DNA of 64,000 bases. Source: Rhabditoides inermis. Lineage: Eukaryota; Nematoda; Chromadorea; Rhabditida; Rhabditidae. The stretch is from positions 62,001 to 126,000 of the forward strand of contig CAWZYM010000350.1 in assembly GCA_963966185.1 (NCBI GenBank). The letters are read 5' to 3'. Shown piece by piece: positions 45,202 through 56,475 of this stretch (the stretch's first letter is position 1; each line of letters opens with the position of its first letter). Below the pieces are notes generated by a model that saw only the letters and a list, made by a program, of their open reading frames with translations, was not told the DNA's origin and did no database searches. The translations under genes were made by a program, and so were the position numbers.

Positions 45202-47254
45202 CGGCAGTGAATATTTTCAAATCTTGTCTGTTATTAATAGTTTTCAGTTTATTGATTACATCAATAGAGTTATTGATTGACCAGTACATGTTTATTCCGT
45301 TCCGTTCGGAGATTACAGAACAATATCGTTTGAAGTGCGTCTTTATAAATGACAAAATTCTTTGTAGCTCAATTGAAATTGGTTTTAAACTGCTGTTAAA
45401 TGCTCCGGTTATAAATCTAAATTTTAATGGCGTTTTGTGCATCTTTGGAATTGCGTAAATTTTAGGCAAAACTTGTTGATCATAGTTTGTAGACAACTTA
45501 TTGTTACTTGTGGTTATGAGATGGCGTTGTAGTATTTGAGACTCATTCTCGTTATCATATTTCGCATATGTTTCATTAGAATTGTTAACGATTTCATTAA
45601 TGTAATCATATCCGAGTTCCTTGTTTAGTGTTATCAGGTATAATTTTTTGCAAGTGAGTGCATAGTTTCCGGCTGCTTTATCAATACACGTGATTATAAA
45701 ATCAGTTTGTAAAGTTTTAATTTCGTGCGCGTATTCATTTAATTCATTATTCTTTCGCTGAATGGTTGGTCTCAACTGTTCTAGTCTAATAGTGAGCTTC
45801 GTAATTATTCGTTCTTTCAGAATGCACAGGTTAGCGTTTCGTATACTGTAAATTTTGGAAAGCTTATCAAGGTGAATATAAATATTATCTGTCAATTTTA
45901 ATATAACTGTGTCAAAGTCAGTTTGTTTCTGTTCTCTGTATTTAGTTCCTTTCTCAAAAAATGACCTTAATTGACTGTTCTTAATGATATTCAAGTCTCC
46001 AGTAACAACGTGATTGTAGTAAGAATTAATGAAATCTTTATAACGTGCACAAGCACAATCATCATTAATAATTTGCTTAATTTTATTATTCGTTAATCTT
46101 TTCAAAAAGGAATTGTAATTATACAAAACTCTGCTGGTGGGGTCTTCATAAGAATACGTTATTCGTGTATCTAAGTAAGATTCAGGTAGAGATACTGCAC
46201 TTGTTATCTTGCGCATTTCGCGGTTTATTATTTTAGAGATGTTTAATTCATTCATAAACTTTCCGTGAAATTGTAAATTGAGGTTGTGAAATTTTCTTGG
46301 CGGTTTGTCATTGCTTCTTTCCGATAGTTCTTTTGCAATAATACTGAATATTTTTAACTTTATTGTTTTGCTCAAACTCTGATAATCATCAGAATTTATC
46401 ATGTAATTTGTCAGTTGTTTTAATATGTGTTTATTAAGTTTTCTTTGATATACATATAACCCTTTCGAATCAAGAGTGCATATTGAATCGAGTACATTTT
46501 CAATAGTGAAACTGTTTTGTTGAGTTTTTATCGATCTTCTCTTTCTTCCTCTGTGTTTCTTTTTTGGTAGTTCCAAATTCAAACTGCTGTATGGTTGAGT
46601 CTTGACTTTGAAATCGGCAGTACTAATATCTGATATGTTTCCAAAACCTTTTATTTGATCATTCAGTCCATATGGATATGCTGTATTTAGTAGTCTGATC
46701 CATTGTACTTCTTTATCAAGTAAAATAGTTTTTTGTGAGTTTTCGGGAAGATTGTCTAAAATAGTTATTCGGAAATCTTCACTTGTATGATCGCTGGTCT
46801 GAAAGTGCTTGCATAAGTAAGTGTGATACTTGTTGTGTTTGATTGATGTTCTGTGTTCTCCCATTCTTATTTTCAACGTTCTCGTTGTTTCTCCAACATA
46901 CTGCATATTACATATATTACACTCAATTAAATATATAAGATTTTTTGATTGACAGTTCGCGTTTCCTTCTTTCATAGTTCTACACCTCAAGTTTGTTGCA
47001 TAACTGGTTACCTCATTAGTGAATTGAATTTTAGGACATATTTTACATCTTCCGTTTCCACAGGGATTTCCAGTGACATTATTAGATTCAGGCAGATCCA
47101 CTCTCAATCCAGACGGTCCCCGTACACATTTAATTTTCTGATTATAGTAATAAGGGGTTCGAGTGGAGAGTGTGTTCGCCGACTGTAAGGCTGTCGTAGC
47201 CGCGTTTGATATGGGGTGGGAATCGTAACTGCTTAGGGTCCAGGTGACCAACAC
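45202..47254 (-). CDS. Penelope-like element N-terminal part with GIY-YIG endonuclease, interrupted
   Basis: A frame of 697 codons, opening right after a TGA with no early ATG, so the real start (spliced, non-AUG or further upstream) is unknown. Cysteines near 65-73 (CGNGRCKIC) and the GIY-YIG core (LIYLIECNICNMQYVGET, residues 106-123, then R and GEH) form the endonuclease. A basic linker (KKKHRGRKRR) precedes the RT, which starts near residue 285 (MINSDDYQSL). Coding is cut after DLKIFTA at the LINE junction; the last residues are LINE sequence out of frame. One codon (Ser) is deleted relative to the other copies. N-terminal placement of GIY-YIG is the Naiad-type arrangement; in canonical Penelope it is C-terminal. 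Confidence 0.85.
46462..46467 (-). other. Unoccupied LINE target site in the PLE
   Basis: Here PLE sequence runs uninterrupted through AAGGGTTATATGTATATC, the position where both LINE 3' ends are joined in the other copies (37993/37994 and 41717/41718). Confidence 0.75.
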
Positions 47255-47968
47255 TCACGTGAGGCTGCCGACACCCACGATTCCCGTGGATACACCAGGC
47301 ACTTGTCCCGTTGTGTCGGCTTTGTGAGCCTTGTCAAGCGGTGAGCAGACCACTTTTGGAACCCGAATCCATGGTAGATCGCACCATAGTATTCACTTGA
47401 TAGATAAGGATATGGTTGTGTGACTTGACAAACAGCGAAAGTGTAGTGCTATAAATGTTGATTTTACATGCTGTTCGTTCACACTGATTCTGCGCATATA
47501 TGCTCAATCGCAATAGATAGCATGTACAAAAGTACACCTTCGTTCAATGTAGTGTGCAATGCGGGGGCTGTGACTCCTATACGGAATCACGAGTATGATC
47601 GATGTATGCGGGGAGTTTCGTTCTATTGTTCGTATTATTGAAAGAGAGTGGAGAGAAAAGAAATTTCGTGATAAAGAGAAGGGTATCGTGGAAAGGAGAC
47701 TATTGGAAGGTAGAGGGCGATTGAGTTACCTTATGTCATTTTACTAGTAAAGTAAGATAAACAATGTGATGTAAATATAAGTGATAAGAATAGTATATAT
47801 GAAATAAAAGTTATGGCCAAGACAAGCAAGGCCGAGAGTAGAGTTTTGGCCGAGACAAGCAAGGCCGTGGATCCGTCACAAGGACGTAAGGTTCTGCCAC
47901 AAGGGCACAGGGGTGTGAACAAAGAACGTTCACAATCGAGTGTAGTTATCGAATCGAGTGTAGTTATA
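47255..47968 (-). other. 5' flank of the PLE insertion
   Basis: No intact frame. It contains two copies of a TGGCC(A/G)AGACAAGCAAGGCCG unit (about 47813-47870) and two copies of GAATCGAGTGTAGTTAT or a close variant at the very end. These may belong to the PLE 5' untranslated region. Confidence 0.45.
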
Positions 47969-48224
47969 TAAGCCAAAAGAGAGGGCGCCCTCTTTAATTG
48001 TTGTATTTTCTATCGAAATACACTACTTTATATTCCAGACATGAGGCGCAGTAGCGGAGCGAAGGGAATCAGATTGCCATGTCAGCCTACTTGATGACCC
48101 CGACTGGTGAGTGTGAGTGTCTTCTTATTGAATCTCATTGATGTTCCAGTTGAGCAGTAGGGAGGCGGAATGGGTGACACAAATGAGGATGAGAACAAAG
48201 AGAACGACGGTGATCAATACTGGT

Positions 48225-48370
48225 CAGCGAGGCTGCTGCTGCTCGTTCGGGGCGTCCGATGGCCGGCGGAGGCATGCCGTCCGGAGGTATTCCCGATCCG
48301 TCTGACGCCACCGCCATGCAGTCGTTCTTCCTCCAGGAGGTGCAGCTCGGAGAGGAGCTCATGAGCAGCG
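48225..48370 (+). pseudogene. Isolated TOM20 exon-2 copy
   Basis: Reads GRPMAGGGMPSGGIPDPSDA and then QSFFLQEVQLGEELMSSG, closer to the family pattern than the exon at 3541-3690, and ends at a weak donor (GTTAGT). No other TOM20 exons are nearby. A stretch at 48463-48550 matches 5003-5085, so a larger block near TOM20 was duplicated. Confidence 0.6.
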
Positions 48371-48721
48371 GTTAGTTTTTTTTTATATTGTTGCCATCAT
48401 TTTTTGTTTTTAAAAAAAAAACCTCGCACTCGTTGTCCAGATCATCCTTCAACTTTCGGCATCTCATCGTGCATTGCCCGTTCAAGCTGCGATTCAACAA
48501 AAAGCAGGTTCGGATTCGGATATCGCCATAGACACCAAACTTCTACTACTAATGATTTTGTTTAATTATTGTCCAAGTGGTGTGTACATTATTGTTTGTT
48601 TTATTGATTCTTGGTTCTGTACTTGTCAAGAAGGTTTTTTTTTGCGATTAAAGGAAAAGTGGCGACTTATTTCTGCCACAACCATCCACAACTCCTCATT
48701 TTCACACGAGCAAAACATTTG

Positions 48722-48790
48722 GCGCTGACAGGAATCGAACCCGCGAACATCAGGGTCACAACGCAGCGCACATGCACTGAGCAAGAAGCA
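48722..48790 (-). repeat. tRNA-derived SINE head
   Basis: Minus strand: TTGCTCAGTGCATGTGCGCT (box A region) and CGCGGGTTCGATTCCTGTCA, a perfect box B. The 5' acceptor strand does not match the 3' GGCGCTGACA strand, so this is a tRNA-like repeat rather than a working tRNA. Confidence 0.55.
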
Positions 48791-49029
48791 AGTGACAGGG
48801 CGTTGTTTATTTGCGGTTATGTTTCCGATCCCAGTTTTTGCAGTGAAGCGTTGGCGGGAAATTCAATTTTTGAGCTGCATTCTTGGCAGTGGCAGAATCG
48901 AAAGTTACGCAGAATCGTCGTTCTTTCGCAAAAATTGCAAATGTGTTAGGATAATATGATTTTTAATAATACTCCGAGTCGAAAATAAGTCGCCACTGTT
49001 GCTTTAAATATTTATTTAAGAGGGTAAAA

Positions 49030-49703
49030 TGTTAGGAAAGTGGGGGGATGTGCGTGTTCATGGGAAGACGCCCTGCATGTCCGCGGTACTCCACTTAGCG
49101 GGAGGCTGAAGATGTTCTCTCTCCTTCACTGTCTCTCTCTCCCTACCTCTCTCCCTCCCTCTCTCTCTTCCTCTCGCCACTCACCGCGCACGGGAACGTT
49201 GTCATCAGAACGCGCAGGATGAACGGCTGATCGTGTTCGAGCTTAACAATTATTTAGCTACAGTATAGTTTTCGGAGTGCTCACCGCCTTGGTGATGGTG
49301 AAGGTGGCGTGGGCCGCGGGAGAAATGGTGCCGACGGGGCGAGCGACCTTGACCAGCTCGTCTTGCACCACCTGCAAGCACCAATATTGATTCAGACCAG
49401 TAGTATCGAACGAAAGCTACTCACCTCGTACGCCACATACTTGGTGGAGCCGTTGGAGCTCTTTACCTCTCTCCTCTCCCCCACAAATCGCAGGTGGAGA
49501 AAAGCAGGCGAGAAGACGAGTCCGTCAACGGCTCTTCTCTCCAGCCGCGTCGGACGCGAGCGCGGTCGGAGGCGTCGGCGTCTTCTTGACAGCTGCGAGC
49601 GGCCTGAGAAGACTCGGTCTCTCTCTCTCTCTCTCTCTCTCGCACTCTCTCTCTCTCTCTTTCTCTTTCTCTCTCTATCTCTCTCTCTTTCTCTTTCTTT
49701 CTT

Positions 49704-49735
<32 letters not shown>

Positions 49736-50151
49736 TCACACTGCCTGTCGCTGGCGAGTGGGCGGAGGGACGCGAGCAGCCGCCAGTGCCGCCCTGGCCT
49801 TCTCCTCTGCCTCCCGCTTCTCCCTCATACGACGCTCCGACTGCTCCCGGCACGCCGTCCACTCGGCCTCGCGCGCATTTCTGGAGCGGACCATGCGCGT
49901 CACCCAGATGATGGCGATGGCCAGAGCGACCAGGTCGGCCGCTGCCACCATCAACAGGGTGACCTGCTGTGCGGGCCACTCTGTAACGGGCGGCGGTGAG
50001 AAAGAGAGGGAGGGAGGGGGGGGGGGGGGAGAGAAGACTCACCCTCTCGCTGCTCCACCGCAACTTCCAACTGAGTCACGCCCATGTCCACCGGAGCAGC
50101 GGGGGTGACGGTGACCAGAGACGCGGTCGTCGAGTCCGACTGTCCCTGCAA

Positions 50152-50195
<44 letters not shown>

Positions 50196-50389
50196 ACAAG
50201 TTTTGAGCAAGATGTCAATTCATTACAATTTTAAATCGATCGAATACGATATGATATCGATTGATTACGGTATGATAACGATTAACTATCGATTACAGAG
50301 CTACATACGTCCTGACTACAATAAACATGAACAGTACATACCTGCGTGACAAGGGTGGCGGCAATGATGAGCCATACAAGCGTGTGCAC
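49030..50389 (-). pseudogene. MSP-like membrane protein gene, array copy 1 (broken)
   Basis: Exons in transcription order: signal peptide exon 50389-50342 (HTLVWLIIAATLVTQ) whose start is GTG rather than ATG; luminal exon near 50150-50045 (QSDSTTASLVTVTPAAPVDM); TM exon near 49985-49745 (LMVAAADLVALAIAIIWV then a Glu/Arg coiled coil); MSP-like exons from 49595 down (FLHLRFVGERREVKSSNGST, KYVAYEV, ARPVGTISPAAHATFTITKA); and a terminal region that has lost PELNDEKLL. About 5 nt are missing after GEK, shifting the frame before LVFSPAFLHLRF. Lost start plus frameshift indicate a pseudogene. Confidence 0.65.
49620..49740. repeat. (CT)n and (CA)n microsatellite
   Basis: Intronic; begins directly next to the splice donor of the TM exon. 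Confidence 0.95.
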
Positions 50390-50705
50390 TGGTCTGTAAC
50401 GTATTACGGTAAAAAGTACGGTGCAATGAAGTGATGGAGTAGTGGAGTACGGTGGATACGGTAAGAATACAGTAACCCAACTAAAAGTGTTTCTCGACGC
50501 AAAGTTTGGGTTATGTCACGTATAGGTTATAGGTACAACTATTTACAATCGCGAAATGAGCAGGTTGAGAGTAGGCTTGAGAAAATGGGGGGAGCGAAAA
50601 GGGGCGAAAAGAAAGAAAGCGAATAGTTGAGGAGGCATCTTAAGAGAAATGCGCTCGCAAAACGATAGCAAATGACGGCTGCAAACTACTTCCGTGAGAC
50701 CGTCT

Positions 50706-50719
50706 CTAATTAGCATATG
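50706..50719. promoter_or_regulatory. AATTAGCATATGCG motif, array unit 1
   Basis: Same motif as at 7137; the intergenic spacer here separates the minus-strand MSP-like gene from the plus-strand orphan gene. Confidence 0.35.
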
Positions 50720-51344
50720 CGAATTGAATGCCCCCTCGTGCACCGCTCACAGAGCGCCAGCCGAATCAATCAATAATGCCCAACTGCCCCCTAGCGGTTG
50801 TGAGCACTCGCGAGAGAGGGCGCGCTCCGAATCCACCCGCCCCGTGCGCGGCGAACCCCCGGCCACACACACTCACAGTGTGCGTGTCTCAAATCAATCG
50901 ATAATGCACACTTGCCTACTGGCAGTGCGCCCTTTTTGGTCGCACCCCTCGGGGCGCGTACAAATCTACTGGAATCAATGTTCACACGTGGTGAACACAT
51001 CTCGGAACGAACCGAATATGAACCGATCGATAATCAATCAATATCACTCTACTGAACCACTGAATGGGAGATGAAATCAACCGTTTATGAATCTCATGTC
51101 GCTTAGACACCCGAAATCCCATCACAAACAACACTCACACACATCGCTCTTTCCACCACTGTCACAATACTCACTATTCACATTTTCTTGGTCTCAGTGC
51201 GTGTATGTCATTTTTTTATAACACTTGTCACAACATTCTGACATCGTTGTTTCATAATAATATTTCAGTTGTCCCACACATATGTCCCCACACCCGCCGC
51301 CGGCTGACCCCCGCCTCCGTTCCGACCGATCCGGCCGATTTCAG

Positions 51345-52345
51345 GGGGTGAATTGGCCTGAAATGGATTGAGGCCCAAAAAGACTGGATTGAGATCAGAA
51401 ACTTGGCAGAGAGTACCGCAGGTGATAGGGAAGGTCTTGGAGAAAACCGCATGTCGTTATCTTTTCTTATATTCAAATCGTATCTTAGAGCGCGCCTCAC
51501 AGATGGGGTTCGGCTGTGGGTAGTGAGAGACAGAGAGAGAAGGATAGAGAGAAGATTCAGAGGAAAAGAGTATACAGGGACCTTGTCTGGGCCAGTCCGA
51601 GTCTAGCGGTACCCATTTCATGATCTCTATCTAATTTCCGGGCACGTTTCGGACATGACAAGGTATCGGGTTACTGATACTGTATCTAGTACTGGTTTAC
51701 TGTATATTGAAAGTCACATATCCTCCCGGGAAGGGGTTTATGGGTCTCTCTAGACAGATTCAAGAGTTCGGAAAAAAAGCATTAGATTTCTACGGGGGTG
51801 TGATTTGATGCATATCAGTGATCATTTGCCCTCAGCGGGTAAATTGGCCGGAAATAGCGGGTAAATTGGCCTTGAGGCCCAGGAAGTGACTGGAGTGAGA
51901 TTAGAACGTGAAACTTGGCAGACAGTACCGCAAAGTGATAGGGAAGGTCTAGGAGGAAACCGCATGTTGTTATCTTTTCTTTTATTCAAATCGTATCTTA
52001 AAGCGCACCTCACAAATGGGGTCCGGCTGGGGGAGTGAGAGACAGGAAGAGAAGGAGAGAGAGAAGATTTAGAGGAAAAGAGTATACAGGGACCTTGTCC
52101 GGCCCTGTCCGAGTCTAGCGGTACCCATTTCTTGATCTCTATCTAATTTCCGGGCACGTTTCGGACATGACAAGGTATCGGGTTACTGTATCTAGTACTG
52201 GTTTACTGTATATTGAAAGTCACAGATCCTCCCGCGAATGGGTTTGTGGGTGTTTCTAGAAAGATTCAGGAGTGGTGAGTTCGAAGAAAGCACCTAGTTT
52301 CTACGGGGGTGTGATTTGATACATTCCAGGGATCATTTGCCCTCA
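51345..52345. repeat. Tandem 490-bp duplication in the unit-1 spacer
   Basis: Two successive blocks (about 51345-51832 and 51833-52320) share ACTTGGCAGA, GTTATCTTTTCTT, TTCAAATCGTATCTTA and TATACAGGGACCTTGTC. The matching spacer in unit 2 (59770-59950) has one copy. Confidence 0.75.
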
Positions 52346-52999
52346 GAGGGAGAATTGGCCGGAAATGGTTTCGGCTATATCCGATGAGTGGGATGAGATA
52401 TATGGATAAAATTTAAAGAAAAAAATGAAGTGCTATGACATGGTCTAGAAGCTCTCTGCGAAAACCATACATCGCTAACATTTTCCGGAAAAAAATGCAT
52501 ACTTGCATCTACGACATAACGAGAGGGTGTGAAAGGGAGGGTGAGAGAAGGGGAGAGAAGGATACGGTAGGGATAGAGTATGACAGTGAGTGACCGGGTG
52601 CAAATAAGGACCTATTTTCAAGATAGGGAATCATTAGGAAATGAGTATGATAGTGAGGGGCCAGATGATAGTGAGGGGCCACTTTCGTGGCGAGAGTGTT
52701 TAATTGCTCTCGGGGCACTGGGCTTGGGGCATGAGAGAGACCGACTGAGACAGGACGATCGAGAGCAGACTCTAGTTAGCAAATGCGAGGTAGTCTGTGT
52801 GAATGTCGCCTCGGGGTATGAGACGATAATTACAGTTTAAACAATACATAGCTGAGATCACTCATTCGATCCATCACTCTCACCATGGTTCGTTCACCGG
52901 TCAAGCACGTTGCTGGTCACTTGCCGCTTCACCCCACACCGTTGCGAAATGTGCTGGCACTCCTCAAAAACGTTTCGAGTACGTGACCAAGGGTGTGGC

Positions 53000-55900
53000 C
53001 GTGAACGTAGAAGAACGCACGCGTTCGTTCACGTGTTCGAGAGGCACGAGATGGTATACACGGACGAGACGCATTCTGTCGCCGCCTTTAACAACCGCCC
53101 GAAGAACTTCAAGAAGTTCTGGAAGTATCTGGGAATGCAGTGAGTACATTGTATCTTTTTATAATGGTCATTGTTGTTTTGCAGTGGTTGGTGTCGGTTC
53201 CAGTTCGACTACTCCTCGTATGTGACGAAGTACATTGAAGAATCAATCACAGCTCCGGTCGGTTCATAGTTTATACGTTCTCTTGTTACTGTAACAATTA
53301 TAGGCCGCCGCGCGTCGGACAACAGATAAGAGGCGGAAGATCCGCTACAGCGACTACCGCACGTGCTACAAGTACTTCTGCAGCGACACGGTGCACAACG
53401 CGGTAGGTATGAGTGACGATGAATAGTGACTAATGTATGATTTAGGTGTTCTGCACTATGGCGAAATGGGAGGCGGAGTCAAGCATCTCTGCGCCCGACC
53501 ACAACGCAATCACCTCCTACTTGCTTGTCACACTTTTGCTCATGAACAGCCAGCGCACGGAGGTATGGATTTTGATATGTGCTTGTATTCTGTAGAGGTG
53601 GTATAAAGCTTGTACCATGCAGGGTGGTATACGTTATATTAGCCTGGGGTTTAAATTTACCGTATTAAAGTGATATGAAGATTGCAGGGGATCTATCACA
53701 TAACGGCCTTTTCGGCTTTTCGAAGAAGTGGAGGAGCTATTCAAGAACCAAGATGTGTACTTGATCCCATCCAAGCACAACAAGACGCGAAACCGTGGAC
53801 TGTTCGTGAGATGCAACTGCAAGATACTGGAGCTACTGAGAGTAAGTATTCCTCTCCTTTTTCAGTTTTTTTTTGACATATCCGTTTATGTGTTTGTATT
53901 GCAGCGGTACGTGAACATAAACACCAAGACGAATAAGCGCAGGGCAGGTGGTGGCGTAGAGTTTATGCTCACAAATAGTGCCGGAGGGATGCTGAACAAG
54001 GCGCCGGCTATGGTGAGTATTTTTGTTACTGAAGGCGTATCCGAATGGTGAATATGAGGTGAGTCATCGAATTGTTGATCGAAAACACTTATTACGAATT
54101 TTCAGCTTGTACGCAGACATTACTACGAATACGCTCCGCCTGGAGAAGCATCTGCTAAGCTATTCCAGTGAGGTTGTAGGGAAACGGGGGAGAGAAAAAG
54201 AGACATTATCTTTTAAAAGGACTTCCGTAAGAGAAGAGTTTGTGTTACTCAACGTAATGCAACAAAAGCTCATGCATTTTATCAATCGAAATAGTAAACA
54301 AACCTGCTCTTTCTGCAATAAAAACTAATGCGAGCAAATGTTGTATGTCGGGAAATTGATTTCGGTATCCGATCGATTATATATAACTTGTTGAACTATT
54401 GGAGCAGGTTTGTGTACTATTTCGATTGATAAAATGTATGAGCTTTTGTTGCATTACGTTGAGTAACACAAACTCTTCTCTTACGGAAGTCCTTTTAAAA
54501 GATAATGAATGTACTTTTATTGGATTTCATATAAATCTATCTACATTAACATGAACCACAAAACATTTTTTTAAAAGAAATCCAACAGTTCACTCACCTT
54601 GTTGAGTCCAAAATTGTATAAAATTTGCAAAAAAGAGTTTAGGTAATGCTGATGGGAAAATTTACAATTCCAATGTCATTTCTATGTAAAATCATATATT
54701 ACAAAATGTTTGCCGCCAGCCGGAACCAAACTCGAGCCATGTGTCTCAACGGGCGCAATCGCTAACCACAACACTACTGTGCGCACGGCAGAGCACGCGA
54801 TCTAAACGATATGAGTGCAATCCACAGGCAGTGCGTATTGTGCACCTCCTGTTTGCTGGGGGCAGCCGGTGCGCGCCACCCCCCCCCCCCCCCCCTAGAA
54901 AACGTTCCGTACACGAGGGATTGCCTGCCCCTCAGGGGGCGCGCGCGCGTATCTCGCTTCCTACAACAGCTAGCGTTACCAAAATCGAAACTTAACCATT
55001 TTCTAACATCCTGATAACATCTATCAGCATTACATTGTTCTCGTAAAGATTCTAAGGAACCTTTCGTTCAATCGCCTTTTGCCGATTCTAGCGCGCGACT
55101 AGGGTTAACACAAACCAACCAGCGCTGCCGCGCTGGTTGTAATTTTGTAGGAAAACGGAACTCACACTCCGAGACAAGAACAAGAAACACCAGGATACGG
55201 TAGTAGTTGTGTACGAAGGTAGTTTGGATGCTGCAATGCGATCCAAGAAACTGCCGCATGGAAACGCAACTACTGACGCCGCACCCGCTACACCTTTCGC
55301 GCGCCGTGAGTCTGTTGTCGGGGAGATCATCAAAGAGAGTCTGCGGAAGGACGCTATGCCACAACAGGTTAGAGAGAGAGGGGGAGAGGGAGAGAGGGAG
55401 AAAGAGAGAGAGGGGGAAGAGGAAAGGCGGACTATTCTTCATTTCAGGCAAACAAGATGTTACTCGGAAAAGGGACGGGTCTGGGAGCGCCGAGGAATAG
55501 GACTCAAGTGAGGAACAAGAAGGCGAGCGAAACTCGTAAGCAGAAACCGTACAGAGATGTGCTCTTCAACTCGCTGGAGATGAATCCAGTCTTACAGGTA
55601 CGAAATGTTTACATGCGTCTAGTTCAGAAAGGTTACAGTATGCTGTTGGTGATTCGCGCAGTCCTTTCTTCATCATGTCCAACTTGTTCCCTCTCGCATT
55701 CGTGGGCGCGTGTGAGCCGGCTATTGATATGATGTAAGAAGCTTTAACTCTGATTAGCGATGGCGAGCCGGTGAGCGCAGCTTGAATATGCAAATATATA
55801 CAATATATATTCAGATCATTGTGTCTTATGATACAGCGTTTGACTATGATGAAGTCTACTGCTCCACGTTTGCTTTTCGACACCCTCTTCTCAAAGGTCA

Positions 55901-56173
55901 GGTCACTATGCGGGCCAGTTTATAGCAAAAATTTCTTCTTGTTCAGACGATCCGATCATACCTTTCGCAACATTCTTTCACGAGAGAAAGCACAGCATGT
56001 GGCACAGGATTCTTCTCAGAATTCCGAGAGAGAAGTTCCCTAAGCTGAAGAAAATCGACATTCTCTTCGTCTCCGACGACGAGTTCGATTTCACGGTTGA
56101 CTGGCCTGGCTCTCGTCATTTTCAATGTTACATTTATCGTAAGAAGCAATTCGAACCGAAGATGTATATATAG
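53000..56173 (+). CDS. Orphan gene of the tandem array, copy 1
   Basis: Exons that splice in frame: one ending 53139 (THAFVHVFERHEMVYTDETH, NFKKFWKYLGM), 53185-53257 (CRFQFDYSSYVTKYIEESIT), 53304-53402 (TTDKRRKIRYSDYRTCYKYF), 53446-53562 (SYLLVTLLLMNSQRTE). Further exons are at about 53730-53840, 53905-54012, 55151-55367 (DKNKKHQDTVVVVYEGSLDA), 55448-55597, 55815-55896 and 55947-56173, ending QFEPKMYI then TAG. The 5' end is not fixed. The all-helical block ending LLLMNSQRTE loosely recalls the first-arginine helix of tyrosine recombinases, but no downstream catalytic H-x-x-R or Tyr motif was found, so I leave function open. A 934-bp element sits in the intron before 55151. Confidence 0.55.
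54208..55141 (+). mobile_element. 934-bp repeat element with foldback arms (copy 2)
   Basis: Flanked by ATT (54205-54207 and 55142-55144). The corresponding intron in array unit 2 (near 61275) has the single uninterrupted sequence GAGACATTTTGTAG, proving insertion. Internal structure as for the copy at 25040-25968. Its right end lies eight bases upstream of the intron's 3' splice site. Confidence 0.85.
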
Positions 56174-56219
56174 AAAACTGAGTCGACAGGTGCACACACT
56201 TTCTTTTGCAGTTTCAATG

Positions 56220-56475
56220 TTTGTTCATTTAGTGTAGAAGCGAGTGCGAAGGTAGCCGCCCTGAAGGTGTTCAATCATCTGTTGTACGCGCGAACTGAAG
56301 AAGAGTGCGATGAGGTAAATTACGCAGAGCTAGTGAATTTGGTCATATATCATATATCACACTGCATCTCATCGTTCAGACTTGGGAAGAAAAAAAAAAG
56401 CAGAACGAGTACCCATTCGACAAATATCCCGGTTTGAAGAAGTACTTGGCGGATAAGGAAGACTCTATGAAGGTA
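56220..56475 (+). other. Exon-like segments downstream of orphan gene copy 1
   Basis: After an AG acceptor EASAKVAALKVFNHLLYART then TEEECDE (ending in GTAAAT), and after a second acceptor TWEEKKKQNEYPFDKYPGLK then KYLADKEDSMK (ending in GTACTC). Both recur in unit 2 (about 62340-62576). Whether they belong to the upstream gene or a separate one is unclear. Confidence 0.4.

Larger units (their letters stand above)
35444..47968 (-). mobile_element. 12.5-kb composite insertion: Penelope-like element interrupted twice by a LINE
   Basis: Copy A of the duplication is the empty site (CCTATCCTAAGCCAAAAGAG near 21971). Copy B has CCTATCCTAA at 35443 and TAAGCCAAAAGAG at 47969, so everything between is inserted, with a TAA duplication at most. 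On the minus strand the order is: PLE 5' part (47254-45202), LINE (45201-41718), PLE segment (41717-40313), 5'-truncated LINE (40312-37994), PLE 3' part (37993-35871), then a 3' untranslated region with a ribozyme-like structure. The three PLE parts overlap in sequence and are almost identical. Confidence 0.85.

Noticed and set aside
45161..47254. 697-codon frame as a complete protein
   Set aside because: Its last residues are LINE sequence read out of frame after the junction at 45201/45202.
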